Below are positions 20,090 through 29,732 of a stretch of 64,000 nt of DNA, one piece after another. The DNA comes from Sphaerisporangium siamense (GTDB lineage: Bacteria; Actinomycetota; Actinomycetes; Streptosporangiales; Streptosporangiaceae): NCBI RefSeq assembly GCF_014205275.1, contig NZ_JACHND010000001.1, positions 4,588,001 to 4,652,000 on the forward strand. The letters run 5' to 3'. A model generated the notes under the pieces. It was not told the DNA's origin. It was given only the letters and a program-made list of their open reading frames with translations, and made no database searches. The position numbers and the translations under genes are program-made. How positions within the stretch are numbered: the first letter of the stretch is position 1; every line of letters starts with the position of its first letter.

Positions 20090-21214
20090 ATGACCACGCT
20101 CGAAGACGTCGCCAAGCACGCGGGAGTCTCGCTCGCCACCGCCTCGCGGGTCCTGAACGGCAGCAGCCGCCACGTGGGGGCGGACCTGCGGCGCAGGGTC
20201 GAGTCCGCGGCCGCCCGGCTCGGCTACCGCGTGGACGCCACCGCGCAGACTCTGGCGCGCGGCGCCAGCAACGTCGTCGGCCTGGTCATCCAGGACCTCA
20301 TCGACCCCTACTTCGCGGTCATCGCCGACGGCGCCATCCGCGCGGCCGACCGGCACGGGATGGTCACCACCCTGGGCACCACCTACCGCGACCCGGAGCG
20401 CGAGATCGCGCTGGTGGCCACCCTGCACGCCCAGCGCGCCCGGGTGGTGCTCCTGGCCGGGTCCCGCGTCGCCGACGAGGCCGTGCTGCGGCGGCAGCGC
20501 GCCGAGCTGGACGTGTACCGCTCCGCCGGGGGACGGGTCGCGGTCATTGGGCAGGACGTCCTCGGCACCGACACCGTGGCGCCGAGGAACCGCGAGGGCG
20601 CCTATGACCTGGCGGTGGCGCTGGCGGGCCTCGGCCACCGCCGGTTCGCCGTGCTCGCCGGCCCGCCCGTCCTCCTGACCGCGATCGACAGGACCCAGGG
20701 GTTCGTCGAAGCGCTCGCCGACCTCGGCCTGCCGCCCCCGCTCCTGGTGCACGGCGACTTCGACCGGGACGGCGGCCGTGACGCCGCCTGCCGGCTCATC
20801 GCCATGGACCACGACGTCACCTGCGTGTTCGCCGTGAACGACCTCATGGCGACCGGGGCGCTGGCCGGGCTGCGCGAGCACGGCGTCCGGGTGCCGCGCG
20901 ATCTCTCCCTGGCGGGGTTCGACGGCACCAGCTCCATACGCGACCCCGTGCCGTCCCTCGCCACCGTGCGGCTGCCGCTGGCGCGGATGGGCGCGATGGC
21001 GCTCGACCTGGCCCTCAGCGGCGAAGGCGTGCCCCGGCACGAGCGCGTCACCGGCGAGGTCGTGCTGCGCGACAGCGTCAGGCCCCTGGCCCGGACGCCC
21101 TCGGTTCCGTCCGCGCCCCCTGTGCCGCCCGCGTCCTCTGTGCCCTCCGCGCCCGCCGCGGTGCCCGCTAACCGGTCAGCGGCGTCGCCGGGGGCTCGTC
21201 CACCTCACTCTTGA
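20090..21214 (+). CDS. LacI-family transcriptional regulator
   Basis: A 374-residue repressor. The LacI helix-turn-helix and hinge are at the N-terminus (TTLEDVAKHAGVSLATASRV, then LNGSSRHV), followed by the periplasmic-binding-protein-like effector domain (NVVGLVIQDLIDPYFAVIAD; LSLAGFDGTSSIRDPVPS). The last 35 residues are a Pro/Ser/Val-rich low-complexity tail. Start ATG 20090 has GGGAGG 10 nt upstream, and a TACCGT -10-like box lies about 40 nt before it. The 3' end overlaps the convergent rnd gene by 47 nt. No sugar operon adjoins it; targets unknown. Confidence 0.92.
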   Translation: MTTLEDVAKHAGVSLATASRVLNGSSRHVGADLRRRVESAAARLGYRVDATAQTLARGASNVVGLVIQDLIDPYFAVIADGAIRAADRHGMVTTLGTTYRDPEREIALVATLHAQRARVVLLAGSRVADEAVLRRQRAELDVYRSAGGRVAVIGQDVLGTDTVAPRNREGAYDLAVALAGLGHRRFAVLAGPPVLLTAIDRTQGFVEALADLGLPPPLLVHGDFDRDGGRDAACRLIAMDHDVTCVFAVNDLMATGALAGLREHGVRVPRDLSLAGFDGTSSIRDPVPSLATVRLPLARMGAMALDLALSGEGVPRHERVTGEVVLRDSVRPLARTPSVPSAPPVPPASSVPSAPAAVPANRSAASPGARPPHS

Positions 21215-22439
21215 CGACGAGCCGCACCAGCGCCTTGGACAGCGGGTGCGCGGTCAGCGCGATCTGCCACTCGCGGGCCCCGAGCTCCCGCAGCCGGGCC
21301 GACACCCCCTCGTCGCCGAGGTCGGCCGGCGGCTCCCAGGTCAGGCGGCGGATCGTCTCCGGCTGGAGCAGGTTCTCCGTGGGCATGCGGTGGGCGTCGG
21401 CGAGCGCGGCCACCGCGGCGCGGGCGGCGGCCAGGCGCTTGGCCGCGGCCGGGTCGCGGTCGGCCCAGCGGTTGGCCGGCGGCGGGCCGTCACCTGGCCC
21501 GGTGGGCTGGGGGAGCTGTGACTCCGGCAGCGCCCGCGCCCGTCCGACGGCGTTCAGCCACTCGCGCAGATGGCGCCGCGCGCTGCGCCCGGTGAACGGG
21601 GCGATCTCGGTCAGCGCCTTGGTCGTGCGCGGCTGCTCCAGGGCCGCCGCGACGATCGCCGAGTCCGGCAGGACGCGCCCGGGGGCGAGGTCGGCGGTGC
21701 GGGCCAGCTCGTCGCGCAGCGTCCACAGCTCGCGCACCACGGCCAGCCCGCGCAGGTTGCGCACCCGGTGGATGCCGGAGGTCCGCCGCCAGGGGTCGGT
21801 GCGCGGCGGCGACGGGGGAGTGGCCAGGATGGCGGCGAACTCCTCCTCGGCCCAGGCCAGCTTGCCGGCGGCGGCGAGCTCCTCGTGCAGTTTGTCGCGC
21901 AGCTCGACGAGCACCTCGACGTCGAGCACGGCGTAGCGGAGCCAGTCCTCGGGCAGGGGGCGCTGCGACCAGTCGGCGGCCGAGTGCCCCTTCTCCAGGC
22001 GCAGGCCGAGGACGTTCTCGACCATCGTGCCGAGCCCCACCCGCTCGTAGCCGAGCAGCCGCCCGGCCAGCTCGGTGTCGAAGAGCGCGCGCGGGACGAA
22101 GCCCAGCTCGGCCAGGCAGGCCAGGTCCTGCGTGGCGGCGTGCAGGACGATCTCGGCGTCGGCGAGGACCGCGTCGAGCTCGGAGAGGTCGGGGCAGGCG
22201 GTCGGGTCGATGAGCACGCTGCCCGCCCCGGCGCGGCGTAGCTGCACCAGGTAGGCCCGGCCGCTGTAGCGGTAGCCGGAGGCGCGCTCGGCGTCCACGG
22301 CCACCGGGCCGGTGCCGTCCGCGAACGCGCGGACGGCCGCCGCGAGCGCGGCGGCGTCCTCGATGACCGGCGGGATGCCCTCACGGGGTTCCAGAAGCGG
22401 CACTACCTCGGATGCGGGGATGAGTTCGTCGTCGGTCAC
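21168..22439 (-). CDS. rnd: Ribonuclease D
   Basis: A 3'-5' exoribonuclease involved in tRNA and small RNA 3' maturation. The DEDD exonuclease core is complete: VAVDAERA (DxE), HAATQDLACLAELGF, and YAVLDVEVLVEL with the YxxxD triad member. One or two HRDC-like helical domains follow (RGLAVVRELWTLRDELART, then DPAAAKRLAAARAAVAALAD). At 423 residues it matches actinobacterial RNase D. It starts with GTG at 22439, overlapping the stop of the DUF3000 gene in GTGA, so the two are translationally coupled. Confidence 0.94.
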   Translation of the reverse strand: MTDDELIPASEVVPLLEPREGIPPVIEDAAALAAAVRAFADGTGPVAVDAERASGYRYSGRAYLVQLRRAGAGSVLIDPTACPDLSELDAVLADAEIVLHAATQDLACLAELGFVPRALFDTELAGRLLGYERVGLGTMVENVLGLRLEKGHSAADWSQRPLPEDWLRYAVLDVEVLVELRDKLHEELAAAGKLAWAEEEFAAILATPPSPPRTDPWRRTSGIHRVRNLRGLAVVRELWTLRDELARTADLAPGRVLPDSAIVAAALEQPRTTKALTEIAPFTGRSARRHLREWLNAVGRARALPESQLPQPTGPGDGPPPANRWADRDPAAAKRLAAARAAVAALADAHRMPTENLLQPETIRRLTWEPPADLGDEGVSARLRELGAREWQIALTAHPLSKALVRLVVKSEVDEPPATPLTG

Positions 22440-23038
22440 GTCCTGAAGGGCTCCGGGTCTTCTCGACGCGCGGACCGCGGCGGGAGGGCCGCGACGTCAG
22501 GTGGCAGGGGTGGGATGCCCGCCGCGAGGCACATCAGGTCACACCAGGCCGCGACGTGGGCCGAGAGGTCCTCCTCCAGGGGGGACCACGACGCGCGCAG
22601 CTCCAGCTCGGTGGTGACCGGATCGGCGGCCTTGTCGCCGAAGCCCTCGGACACGGCGCGGGTCACGGTGCCGCCGGCCGCGGCGTACCCGGCCCCGTGG
22701 GATTCGAGGGACTCGGTCAGCCAGCTCCACGCCACGGGACCGAGCATCGGGTCGGAGGTGATCTCCGGCTCCATGTCGGCGCGTACGTAGGCGACGAGGC
22801 GGAACGGGCCGTCCCAGCCGCGCTGGCCGTCGGGGTCGAACAGCATGATCAGCCGGCCGACGGCGAGCTCGTCGTCGCCGCGGTAGACCGACCCGCCGAC
22901 CGCGCCGGAATAGGGGGCCAGCCGCTGCGGCGCGGGGATGTCCTCCAGCTCGATCTCGGGCCTGACCTGGGCGGGACGCAGGCTCGCGAGGGCCCGCCTG
23001 AACGCTGCGGGGGCCGGCGGCGCGTCACCGATGGTCAT
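22436..23038 (-). CDS. DUF3000 domain protein
   Basis: A 200-residue protein of unknown function found throughout actinobacteria and usually located between rnd and hemE, exactly as here. Recognisable stretches are FRRALASLRPAQVRPEIELE, APQRLAPYSGAVGGSVYRGD, GRLIMLFDPDGQRGWDGPFR and LVAYVRADMEPEI. No membrane segments or catalytic motif. I start at ATG 23038 because a TACGCT box lies 6 nt before it on the minus strand, a leaderless arrangement; an extension to 23098 is unsupported. Confidence 0.88.
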   Translation of the reverse strand: MTIGDAPPAPAAFRRALASLRPAQVRPEIELEDIPAPQRLAPYSGAVGGSVYRGDDELAVGRLIMLFDPDGQRGWDGPFRLVAYVRADMEPEITSDPMLGPVAWSWLTESLESHGAGYAAAGGTVTRAVSEGFGDKAADPVTTELELRASWSPLEEDLSAHVAAWCDLMCLAAGIPPLPPDVAALPPRSARREDPEPFRT

Positions 23039-23834
23039 GATGGCAGCGTAGGCCGGAACGGGCGGTGCCGGGAACAGGGGGGTATGCACGGAAAACATCG
23101 GCGGTGATCAAGCCCTGGTCACCGGGGCGCCACCACGCTCCGCACAGCCCCGGATGTGGCGTTCGTCGTGCCCGGGGCGGCGGCCCGGCCACGTGGGCCG
23201 GTCGTGACGCCGTCCACGTTTCGCGCGATCTCCCCGTACTCCGCGTTCCACGTGTTCTCCGCGCACAGTGCGGTGCTCGGAGGAACTCCACATCGCGGTC
23301 ATCGCCGGGCCTTTCGTCGGATCCCAAGATCGAGAGTTCGCGCGGACAGGACTGGGCGCCGCCTGGCCGGCGCTCCCCCGCGGGCCTTGTCCGTGAACTC
23401 GAGGCTGGTCCGACGTTGACACGTCACGGCGACATTTCCCCGCAACGCGCTCGGCGTGTCCCGAAAGTGGTCACCGAATCGACGCCGCGCGGTGATTTGA
23501 CGAACATTTGAACCAGCCGCGACATGATCACGGACCTCTCGTGAGACGTACTGTACCCGCGCCTGGGAGCGGGTTGACGAGGCCTGCCCTCCGCCGCGGG
23601 CCACGAGCGGGCCATCGAACCAGACATAGTGTACGGATCGCGGCCATCATCATCATGGCCGGACATCCGCCCGGGAAATATCGTTTTCGCGGCAAGCTTT
23701 GGTATGGCCGCCCGGCAGCCCGGCGGTGTCCCGGGAGCCGGCCCTCCGGTGACCTCTCAGACGACGCGCGCGGGCGCGCGAGTGCGCACGTGGGCGGTAG
23801 GTGGGCCGGCACCCGCCCATGGCACCCTGGAGGG
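23039..23834. other. Large gene-free region between DUF3000 and hemE
   Basis: Nearly 800 nt without a believable gene. Base composition is less GC-rich than nearby genes and every open frame has poor third-position bias and no recognisable domain. It holds the DUF3000 promoter at its left end (TACGCT complement at 23045-23050) and presumably the hemE promoter at its right end. A short CATCATCATCAT run sits near 23646. It could be the remains of a decayed gene or contain an unannotated RNA; I cannot tell. Confidence 0.4.
23045..23050 (-). promoter_or_regulatory. -10 hexamer, leaderless promoter of DUF3000-rnd
   Basis: TACGCT on the minus strand, 6 nt before ATG 23038, with no Shine-Dalgarno in between. 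It drives the coupled DUF3000-rnd pair. Confidence 0.5.
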
Positions 23835-24872
23835 GTGAATCCCGAGACCGACGAGTCAGCCTTCATCCGCGCCTGCCGGCGACTGCCCGTGCCTCACACC
23901 CCCGTCTGGTACATGCGGCAGGCGGGCAGGTCGCTTCCCGAATACCGCGCGGTCCGCGCCGACGTGCCGATGCTCACCGCGTGCGCGACGCCGGACCTGA
24001 TCGTGGAGATCACGATGCAGCCCGTGCGCAGGTACGGCGTGGACGCGGCGATCTTCTTCAGCGACATCGTCGTGCCGCTCAAGGCCATCGGGGTCGACCT
24101 GGACATCAAGCCCGGCGTCGGCCCGGTCATCGCCGCGCCGATCCGCGACCGCGACGGGCTCGCCGCGCTGCGCCCCCTGGAGCCCGGTGACGTCCCCTAC
24201 GTCACCGAGGCCGTCCAGGCGCTGGCCAAGGAGCTCGGGCCCATCCCCCTGATCGGCTTCGCGGGCGCGCCGTTCACGCTGGCGTCCTACCTCATCGAGG
24301 GCGGGCCGTCCAAGAACCACGACCACACCAAGGCCATGATGTACGGCGAGCCGGAGCTGTGGCACGCGCTCATGGAACGCCTCACCGAGATCACGGTGGC
24401 CTACCTGCGCGTGCAGGCCGACGCGGGCGCCTCGGCGCTCCAGCTCTTCGACTCCTGGGTCGGCGCGGTCGCGCCCGGCGACTACCGCGAGTTCGTCCTG
24501 CCCTACACCAGCCGCATCTTCGCGAGCCTCGCCGACCTCGACGTCCCGCGCATCCACTTCGGCGTCGGCACCGGCGAGCTGCTGGGGCTGCTCGCCGAGG
24601 CCGGTCCTGACGTCGTCGGCGTCGACTGGCGCGTGCCGCTCCAGGAGGCCGCGGGGCGCGTCGGGCCCGGCAAGGCGCTGCAGGGCAACCTCGACCCCGC
24701 CGTCCTGCTCGCCCCCTGGGAGGTCATCGAGCGCCGGGCCCGCGACGTCCTGGCCGGCGGGCGCGCGGCCGAGGGGCACGTGTTCAACCTCGGCCACGGC
24801 GTGCTGCCGAACACCGACCCCGACCGCCTTGCCCGCCTCACCGAGTTCGTCCACGAGTCCACCGCCCGCTGA
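23835..24872 (+). CDS. hemE: Uroporphyrinogen decarboxylase
   Basis: Removes four acetate carboxyls from uroporphyrinogen III to give coproporphyrinogen III, the branch-defining intermediate of heme synthesis. The protein is 345 residues. The diagnostic N-terminal [19 protein letters not shown] and the [18 protein letters not shown] and [19 protein letters not shown] blocks are present, and the C-terminus has [14 protein letters not shown]. Start GTG 23835 is immediately preceded by GGAGGG; upstream in-frame extension has no similarity. With hemY and hemQ downstream it belongs to the coproporphyrin-dependent pathway of Gram-positive bacteria. Confidence 0.97.
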   Translation: MNPETDESAFIRACRRLPVPHTPVWYMRQAGRSLPEYRAVRADVPMLTACATPDLIVEITMQPVRRYGVDAAIFFSDIVVPLKAIGVDLDIKPGVGPVIAAPIRDRDGLAALRPLEPGDVPYVTEAVQALAKELGPIPLIGFAGAPFTLASYLIEGGPSKNHDHTKAMMYGEPELWHALMERLTEITVAYLRVQADAGASALQLFDSWVGAVAPGDYREFVLPYTSRIFASLADLDVPRIHFGVGTGELLGLLAEAGPDVVGVDWRVPLQEAAGRVGPGKALQGNLDPAVLLAPWEVIERRARDVLAGGRAAEGHVFNLGHGVLPNTDPDRLARLTEFVHESTAR

Positions 24873-24905
24873 CGCCCCAGCGGCCGCGCCGCGGATCACG
24901 GCGAC

Positions 24906-24929
24906 CCGGCCCGGGCCATCCCGGGCCGG
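24906..24929. terminator. Bidirectional hairpin between hemE and the DUF4349 gene
   Basis: A perfect 10-bp stem, CCGGCCCGGG with its complement around a CCAT loop, lies between two convergent genes and can serve both. Confidence 0.6.
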
Positions 24930-24949
24930 CGGGACCACGGGGCAGGCGC

Positions 24950-25987
24950 TCAGGCGGGACCCGCGGGCGCCTTCTCACGCCCGTCAGGGGGAGTGCCGCC
25001 GTCGGGGCCGTCCTCGCCGGCGGGTTCGACTCCGCGCTCCGTCCCGCGCGCGGACGCCGCCGCGCGCCGCCTGTACGGCCGTCGCGCGAGCGCGACCGCG
25101 AACCACAGCACCGCCAGCACGACGAGCCAGGGGAGCAGCGCGCCCAGCACCATCAGCGCCACCTTCGCGCTGTTCACCATGGCCCGCCAGCCGTCCCGCA
25201 GTCCGCTCAGGAAGCCCTGTTCCTCCGGCTCCGGCTCGGTGACCACGGCGGCGGGCCCGATGAGGCGCAGCGTCAGCGTGGCGGCGGCCGTCTGCGCGGC
25301 CAGGGCCTTCTGGCGGGCCTGCAGGGACTCCAGGTCGGCCTCGCGGGAGGAGATCTCGCGCTCGACCGACAGGACCTCCCCGATGGTCTTGGCCTTGCCC
25401 AGCAGCGTGCGAAGCTGGCCCAGGGACGCCTGAGCCGACTTCAGCCGGCTCTCGACGTCGGCGACCTGCTCGGTCACGTCCTCGGTGGACTGGCGCAGCG
25501 ACCTGCGCTCGCCGAGGTCCTTGCCCAGCTGGGCGACGACGCGCTGGTACGCGTCCGGGGGGACCTTGAAGACCAGCGTCGCGTCCCCGTGCCGTCCGGA
25601 CGAGGACGACTCCTCGCTGTCCAGGCGCCCGCCCGCCGCGGTGACGATCTGCTTGGCGTTCTCGGCCGCCGCGGTGACGTCCTTGGCCCGGACCGTCATC
25701 TCGCCCGTGTAGACGATCGTCCGCGCGGGCCCGGCGATCTCCACGCCGGAGCCGGTCCCGGTGGCGGCCTTCGTCCGCCCGGCCGCGGGCCTGCGCTGGG
25801 CGGCCTCTCCGGAGCCCCCGCTCTGGTCGGCGCTCTCGGCCTTGGCCGCGGGCACCGGCGCCCCGGCCGGGGCCTGGTCGTTGGTGGCGATGGAGCCGCG
25901 GTCGCCCCCGCCGCAGCCTGACAGCAGCAGGAGGCCGGCCACCACGAAAGCCGCCGGCAGCGCCGTGCGGCACCGTAATCTGCTCAT
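24950..25987 (-). CDS. DUF4349 lipoprotein
   Basis: A 345-residue membrane-tethered protein. The signal peptide ends in the lipobox LLLLSGC, so it should be lipidated and lie outside the membrane. After a low-complexity spacer comes the DUF4349 domain: ARTIVYTGEMTVRAKDV near 87, a coiled-coil helix pair (VTEQVADVESRLKSAQASLG, IGEVLSVEREISSREADLES) and a C-terminal transmembrane segment LMVLGALLPWLVVLAVLWFA, with a short basic, acidic/Pro-rich tail. Function of the family is not known. ATG 25987 gives the signal peptide directly. Divergent from hemY, convergent with hemE. Confidence 0.92.
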   Translation of the reverse strand: MSRLRCRTALPAAFVVAGLLLLSGCGGGDRGSIATNDQAPAGAPVPAAKAESADQSGGSGEAAQRRPAAGRTKAATGTGSGVEIAGPARTIVYTGEMTVRAKDVTAAAENAKQIVTAAGGRLDSEESSSSGRHGDATLVFKVPPDAYQRVVAQLGKDLGERRSLRQSTEDVTEQVADVESRLKSAQASLGQLRTLLGKAKTIGEVLSVEREISSREADLESLQARQKALAAQTAAATLTLRLIGPAAVVTEPEPEEQGFLSGLRDGWRAMVNSAKVALMVLGALLPWLVVLAVLWFAVALARRPYRRRAAASARGTERGVEPAGEDGPDGGTPPDGREKAPAGPA

Positions 25988-26175
25988 GCCTTGTTGACGG
26001 GCGCGGCGCGCCCCTGGTTGGGCGGCCCGCGTCACAATGCCGTCACGGTCCCCGGCGCCCGGGTCGCGGGGCCGTTCGCCGTCCGGTGGGGGGCGGCCGT
26101 CCCCAGGCCCGGCCGGATTTGGCCGCGTCGTCCACAGCAGGCCCGGCCGCCGCGCGGGGCGGCGGCACCGGCGGG

Positions 26176-26181
26176 TAACGT
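26176..26181 (+). promoter_or_regulatory. -10 hexamer, leaderless promoter of hemY
   Basis: TAACGT is followed by 8 nt and ATG 26190. It favours 26190 over any longer hemY start. Confidence 0.45.
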
Positions 26182-26189
26182 CTTGGGAC

Positions 26190-27650
26190 ATGGAAGGCAC
26201 TCGGCGGCACGTCGTGGTCGTGGGCGGGGGAATCGCGGGGCTGGCGGCGGCGTGGCATCTGCGCCAGGACGGTGACGATCTCGCGGTCACCGTCCTCGAC
26301 GGCGCCCCGCGGATCGGCGGCAAGCTCCGCGTCTCTGAGATCGCGGGCATCCCCGTCGACGAGGGGGCCGAGGCCATGCTCGCCCGCCGCCCCGAGGGCC
26401 GCGAGCTCGCCCGCGCCGCCGGGCTGGCCGGCGAACTGGTCGGCCCCGCGTCCGTCGGCGCCGCCGTCTGGAGCAGGGGCGCGCTGCGCGCCATGCCCAA
26501 GGGCCAGGTCATGGGCGTCCCCGCCGACCTCGGCGAGCTGGCCCGTTCGGGCATCCTCTCCCCGGCCGGGCTCGCCCGCGTCCCCGCCGACCAGATCCTC
26601 CCGGCCACCCTCATCACCTCCGACGTCTCCGTGGCCGCCTACATCCGGGCCCGCATGGGCGGCGAGGTCGTCGACCGCCTGGTCGAGCCGCTGCTCGGCG
26701 GCGTGTACGCGGGCCGCTCGGAGTCCCTCTCGCTGGACGCGACCATGCCGCACATCGCGGCCCTGGCCCGCACCGAGCGCTCCCTGCTGAAGGGCGCCCG
26801 CGGCATCGTCGGCGACGCCCCGAAGGACGCCGGGCCGGTCTTCACGACGCTCAAGGGCGGCCTCGGCGGCCTGCCCGAGGCCGTCGCCCGCGCCTCGGGC
26901 GCCGAGATCAGGACCGGCGTCATGGTGCGCGAGCTGCGGCGCACGGCCGAGGGCTGGCGCCTGGTGGCCGGCCCCACCAGGGCGCCCGAGACCATCGAGG
27001 CCGACGCCGTGGTGGTCGCGGTCCCGGCCCCCGCCGCGAGCCGGCTGCTCGCCCCCGACGTCCCCAAGGCCGCCGCCGAGCTCTCCCGCGTCGAGTACGC
27101 CAGCATGGCGATCGTCACCCTGGCCTACCCGCGCGCCGCGTTCCCCGAGCCGCCCTCCGGCAGCGGCTACCTGGTGCCGCCGGTCGAGGGCCGTCCGGTC
27201 AAGGCGGTCACGTTCAGCACGGTCAAGTGGCCTCATCTGGCCGAGGCCGATCCCGGCGTGCTGGTCCTGCGCTGCTCCATCGGCCGCCTCGGCGAGGAGT
27301 TCCTGCTCCAGCGCGACGACGACGAGCTGGTGGCCCTCGCGATGAACGAGATGGCCGAGATCATGGGCGTGCGCGGCCTTCCCCTGGACACCCGGGTCAC
27401 CCGCTGGGGCGGCGCCCTGCCGCAGTACGAGGTCGGCCATCTGGACCGCGTGGCCCGCGTCCGGGCGGCGGTCGCGGTCCAGCCCGGCCTGGCCGTCTGC
27501 GGGGCCGCCTACGACGGTCTCGGCGTCCCCGCGTGCGTCGCCTCGGCCCGCGCCGCGGCGGCGAGCGTCCTGGCCTACTTCGCCGACCGCCACGACGACG
27601 AACGGCACACCCCGGGGCGGCGGAGCGCCCCCGCCCCCGGCCCCCACTGA
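26190..27650 (+). CDS. hemY: Coproporphyrinogen III / protoporphyrinogen oxidase
   Basis: FAD enzyme that aromatises the porphyrinogen ring; in actinobacteria with HemQ the physiological product is coproporphyrin III (CgoX role). The 486-residue protein starts with the dinucleotide-binding motif VVVVGGGIAGLAAAWHL, then GKLRV and EGAEAML. The central part has EPLLGGVYAGRSESLSLDAT and VFTTLKGGLGGLPEAVARA, and the C-terminus has the second FAD contact around VQPGLAVCGAAYDGLGVPAC. It is followed 96 nt later by hemQ on the same strand. Confidence 0.95.
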   Translation: MEGTRRHVVVVGGGIAGLAAAWHLRQDGDDLAVTVLDGAPRIGGKLRVSEIAGIPVDEGAEAMLARRPEGRELARAAGLAGELVGPASVGAAVWSRGALRAMPKGQVMGVPADLGELARSGILSPAGLARVPADQILPATLITSDVSVAAYIRARMGGEVVDRLVEPLLGGVYAGRSESLSLDATMPHIAALARTERSLLKGARGIVGDAPKDAGPVFTTLKGGLGGLPEAVARASGAEIRTGVMVRELRRTAEGWRLVAGPTRAPETIEADAVVVAVPAPAASRLLAPDVPKAAAELSRVEYASMAIVTLAYPRAAFPEPPSGSGYLVPPVEGRPVKAVTFSTVKWPHLAEADPGVLVLRCSIGRLGEEFLLQRDDDELVALAMNEMAEIMGVRGLPLDTRVTRWGGALPQYEVGHLDRVARVRAAVAVQPGLAVCGAAYDGLGVPACVASARAAAASVLAYFADRHDDERHTPGRRSAPAPGPH

Positions 27651-27745
27651 CCCCTATGCCCACCTGGGGGTGGGGGACGAAGTGGTGCGGGCGGGTGGTT
27701 GGGTTGTGGTAAGAGCAGTGTTCTGATGGAAGGCGAGTGCGTTCA

Positions 27746-28447
27746 GTGACGGAGAGCAGTCCGCGGCCGAAGGCCCGCGATCTCAACCAGGTCATCCGCT
27801 ACACCATGTGGTCGGTCTTCCGGGCGCGCGATCCTCTGCAGGGCGACCGTCAGCAGATGGCGCACGAGGTCGAGGCCGTGTTCACGCAGGCCGCGGAGAA
27901 GGACGTCGTGACCCGGGGCGCGTACGAGGTGGCGGGCTTCCGTGCCGACGCCGACTACATGTTCTGGTGGCACGCCTCGACCCCGGAGGATCTTCAGGAG
28001 GTCTACGGCCGCTTCCGGCGCACCGCCGTCGGCCGCGCGGGCGAGCCTGTGTGGTCGGTCATGGCGCTGCACCGCCCGGCAGAGTTCAACAAGTCGCACA
28101 TCCCGGCGTTCCTGGCCGAGGAGGAGCCGCGCGGCTACGTCTGCGTCTACCCGTTCGTGCGCTCCCTGGAGTGGTACCTCCTGGAGGACTCCGAGCGCCG
28201 GGCCATGCTCGCCGAGCACGGGAAGATGGCGCGCGACTACCCCGACGTACGGGCCAACACGGTGTCGTCGTTCGCGCTCAACGACTTCGAGTGGATCCTC
28301 GCCTTCGAGGCCGACGAGCTGCACCGCATCGTGGACCTGATGCGCCACCTGCGCGGGGCCACGGCCCGCAGGCACACCCGGCTGGAGATCCCCTTCTACA
28401 CCGGCACGCGCAAGCCGCTGGAGGAATTGCTGGCCGCGCTGCCGTAG
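27746..28447 (+). CDS. hemQ: Coproheme decarboxylase (HemQ/ChdC)
   Basis: Last enzyme of the coproporphyrin-dependent route: converts coproheme to heme b with peroxide as oxidant. A 233-residue chlorite-dismutase-fold protein with [50 protein letters not shown] and [12 protein letters not shown]; the Tyr in the last motif is where actinobacterial ChdC has its catalytic tyrosine. Start is GTG 27746 or the in-frame GTG 27737; a GGAAGG at 27728-27733 serves either imperfectly. Directly downstream of hemY. Confidence 0.95.
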   Translation: MTESSPRPKARDLNQVIRYTMWSVFRARDPLQGDRQQMAHEVEAVFTQAAEKDVVTRGAYEVAGFRADADYMFWWHASTPEDLQEVYGRFRRTAVGRAGEPVWSVMALHRPAEFNKSHIPAFLAEEEPRGYVCVYPFVRSLEWYLLEDSERRAMLAEHGKMARDYPDVRANTVSSFALNDFEWILAFEADELHRIVDLMRHLRGATARRHTRLEIPFYTGTRKPLEELLAALP

Positions 28448-28571
28448 CCCCAAAACTGGATAATGCGGACAACTGTCACTGAAGCCCCAAACGTCACCAT
28501 GTCTGATATTGCCGGAACAAGTCACGCGCGTTCCTGATCTTTGGCATACTCAGGTTGATTCCGGTGTCGAC

Positions 28572-29222
28572 GTGAGGCAGACGGTGAACGGGGGCAAAGG
28601 GGTGGCGCGTTCCACGCGCGGGGGGCATCGGCGGCGCAGGCCGCGCCGGGTGCTGGTGCTGGAGGTCTTCTCGGGAGCGACCGCCGTCGCGGTGGTCGGC
28701 CTGGCCGTGGGCGGGGTGCTGGCGCGCCCGGGCGACCTCGCGGCCGCGGCGCCCGTGCCGTCCGCGCCCGCCGTCTCGCCGGGCGCGGACGCCCCGGCGG
28801 TCCCGGGTGAGGCGGGCGGCGAGGTGACGGCCGCGAGCGCGGGGACGGCGAAGAAGGCCGCCAAGAAGCGGCGCGACGCCGAGGACAAGGCCTCGGGGCC
28901 GTCGAAGCACACCGACGCCAAGGCGGTCAGCTACTTCAAGGAGCGCTGGGCGGGCGACAAGGCCGTCAAGCGCATCACCGACATCAGGTCGGGAGGGAAG
29001 TACCTGCGCATCTACACCAACCTTCCCGAGACGGCGCACAACTCCAAGGCCGCGCTGGACCTGTGCAAGCGCGGCATGGAGTACCTCCTGCAGGAGGTCG
29101 GCGACCAGAGCCCGGTGGTGTTCGTCCAGGCCCGGTACGGCCAGAACGGCAACCCCGTCCTCGCCAACATCGCCGGCTCGCGCGACACCTCCTGCCGCCT
29201 CAGCGCCCCGCGTCCGCGCTGA
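28572..29222 (+). CDS. Membrane-anchored hypothetical protein
   Basis: About 216 residues, not recognised. A short basic N-terminus (GGHRRRRPRR) precedes one transmembrane segment (VLVLEVFSGATAVAVVGLAV), followed by an Ala/Pro/Ser-rich spacer, a Lys-rich charged patch (AKKAAKKRRDAEDKAS) and a folded-looking domain from about 135 on (VSYFKERWAGDKAVKRITDI; KYLRIYTNLPETAHNSKAAL; CKRGMEYLLQEVGD; DTSCRL). The topology predicts an exposed C-terminal domain with two cysteines. Starts at GTG 28572, 28584 or 28602 are all possible; 28602 has the best purine-rich upstream sequence. It has the coding bias of a real gene. Confidence 0.7.
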   Translation: MRQTVNGGKGVARSTRGGHRRRRPRRVLVLEVFSGATAVAVVGLAVGGVLARPGDLAAAAPVPSAPAVSPGADAPAVPGEAGGEVTAASAGTAKKAAKKRRDAEDKASGPSKHTDAKAVSYFKERWAGDKAVKRITDIRSGGKYLRIYTNLPETAHNSKAALDLCKRGMEYLLQEVGDQSPVVFVQARYGQNGNPVLANIAGSRDTSCRLSAPRPR

Positions 29223-29293
29223 CGCTCCGCCGCCCGCGCCGGCGGCCCGGGCGGAACGGCGTTCCCGCGAGGGCGCCGGGGTCGGGCCGCGCA

Positions 29294-29299
29294 TAGGCT
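29294..29299 (+). promoter_or_regulatory. -10 hexamer, leaderless promoter of msrB
   Basis: TAGGCT, 6 nt before ATG 29306, no Shine-Dalgarno between. Confidence 0.5.
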
Positions 29300-29305
29300 G
29301 AGGGC

Positions 29306-29707
29306 ATGGAAAAGGTGGTCAAGAGCGACGCCGAGTGGCGCGTCCAGCTGTCCCCCGAAGAGTTCCACGTGCTGCGCGAGGCGGGCACCGAGCGCGCGTT
29401 CACGGGCGAGTACGTCGACACCAAGGTCGAGGGCGTCTACTCGTGCCGCGCCTGCGGCGCCGAGCTGTTCCGCTCGGACGGCAAGTTCGAGTCGCACTGC
29501 GGGTGGCCCTCGTTCTTCGAGCCGTCGAAGTCGGAGGCGGTGACCCTGGTCGAGGACCGCTCGCACGGCATGGTGCGCGTCGAGGTGCGCTGCGCCCGCT
29601 GCGACTCCCACCTCGGGCACGTCTTCCACGGCGAGGGGTACCCGACGCCCACCGACGACCGGTACTGCATCAACTCGATCTCCCTGCGCCTCGAACCGGC
29701 CGGCTGA
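29306..29707 (+). CDS. msrB: Peptide-methionine (R)-S-oxide reductase
   Basis: Reduces methionine-R-sulfoxide in proteins, using thioredoxin. At 133 residues it is a stand-alone MsrB. Two zinc-binding CxxC pairs are visible (SCRACGAELF and RCARCDSHLG), the substrate-site stretch HCGWPSFFEP, HVFHGEGYPTPTDDRYCINS with the catalytic Cys near the end, and SISLRLEP. No MsrA partner in the window. Followed by a strong palindromic terminator. Confidence 0.97.
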   Translation: MEKVVKSDAEWRVQLSPEEFHVLREAGTERAFTGEYVDTKVEGVYSCRACGAELFRSDGKFESHCGWPSFFEPSKSEAVTLVEDRSHGMVRVEVRCARCDSHLGHVFHGEGYPTPTDDRYCINSISLRLEPAG

Positions 29708-29732
29708 CGGCCCGGTAGCCCTCCACCGAGCG

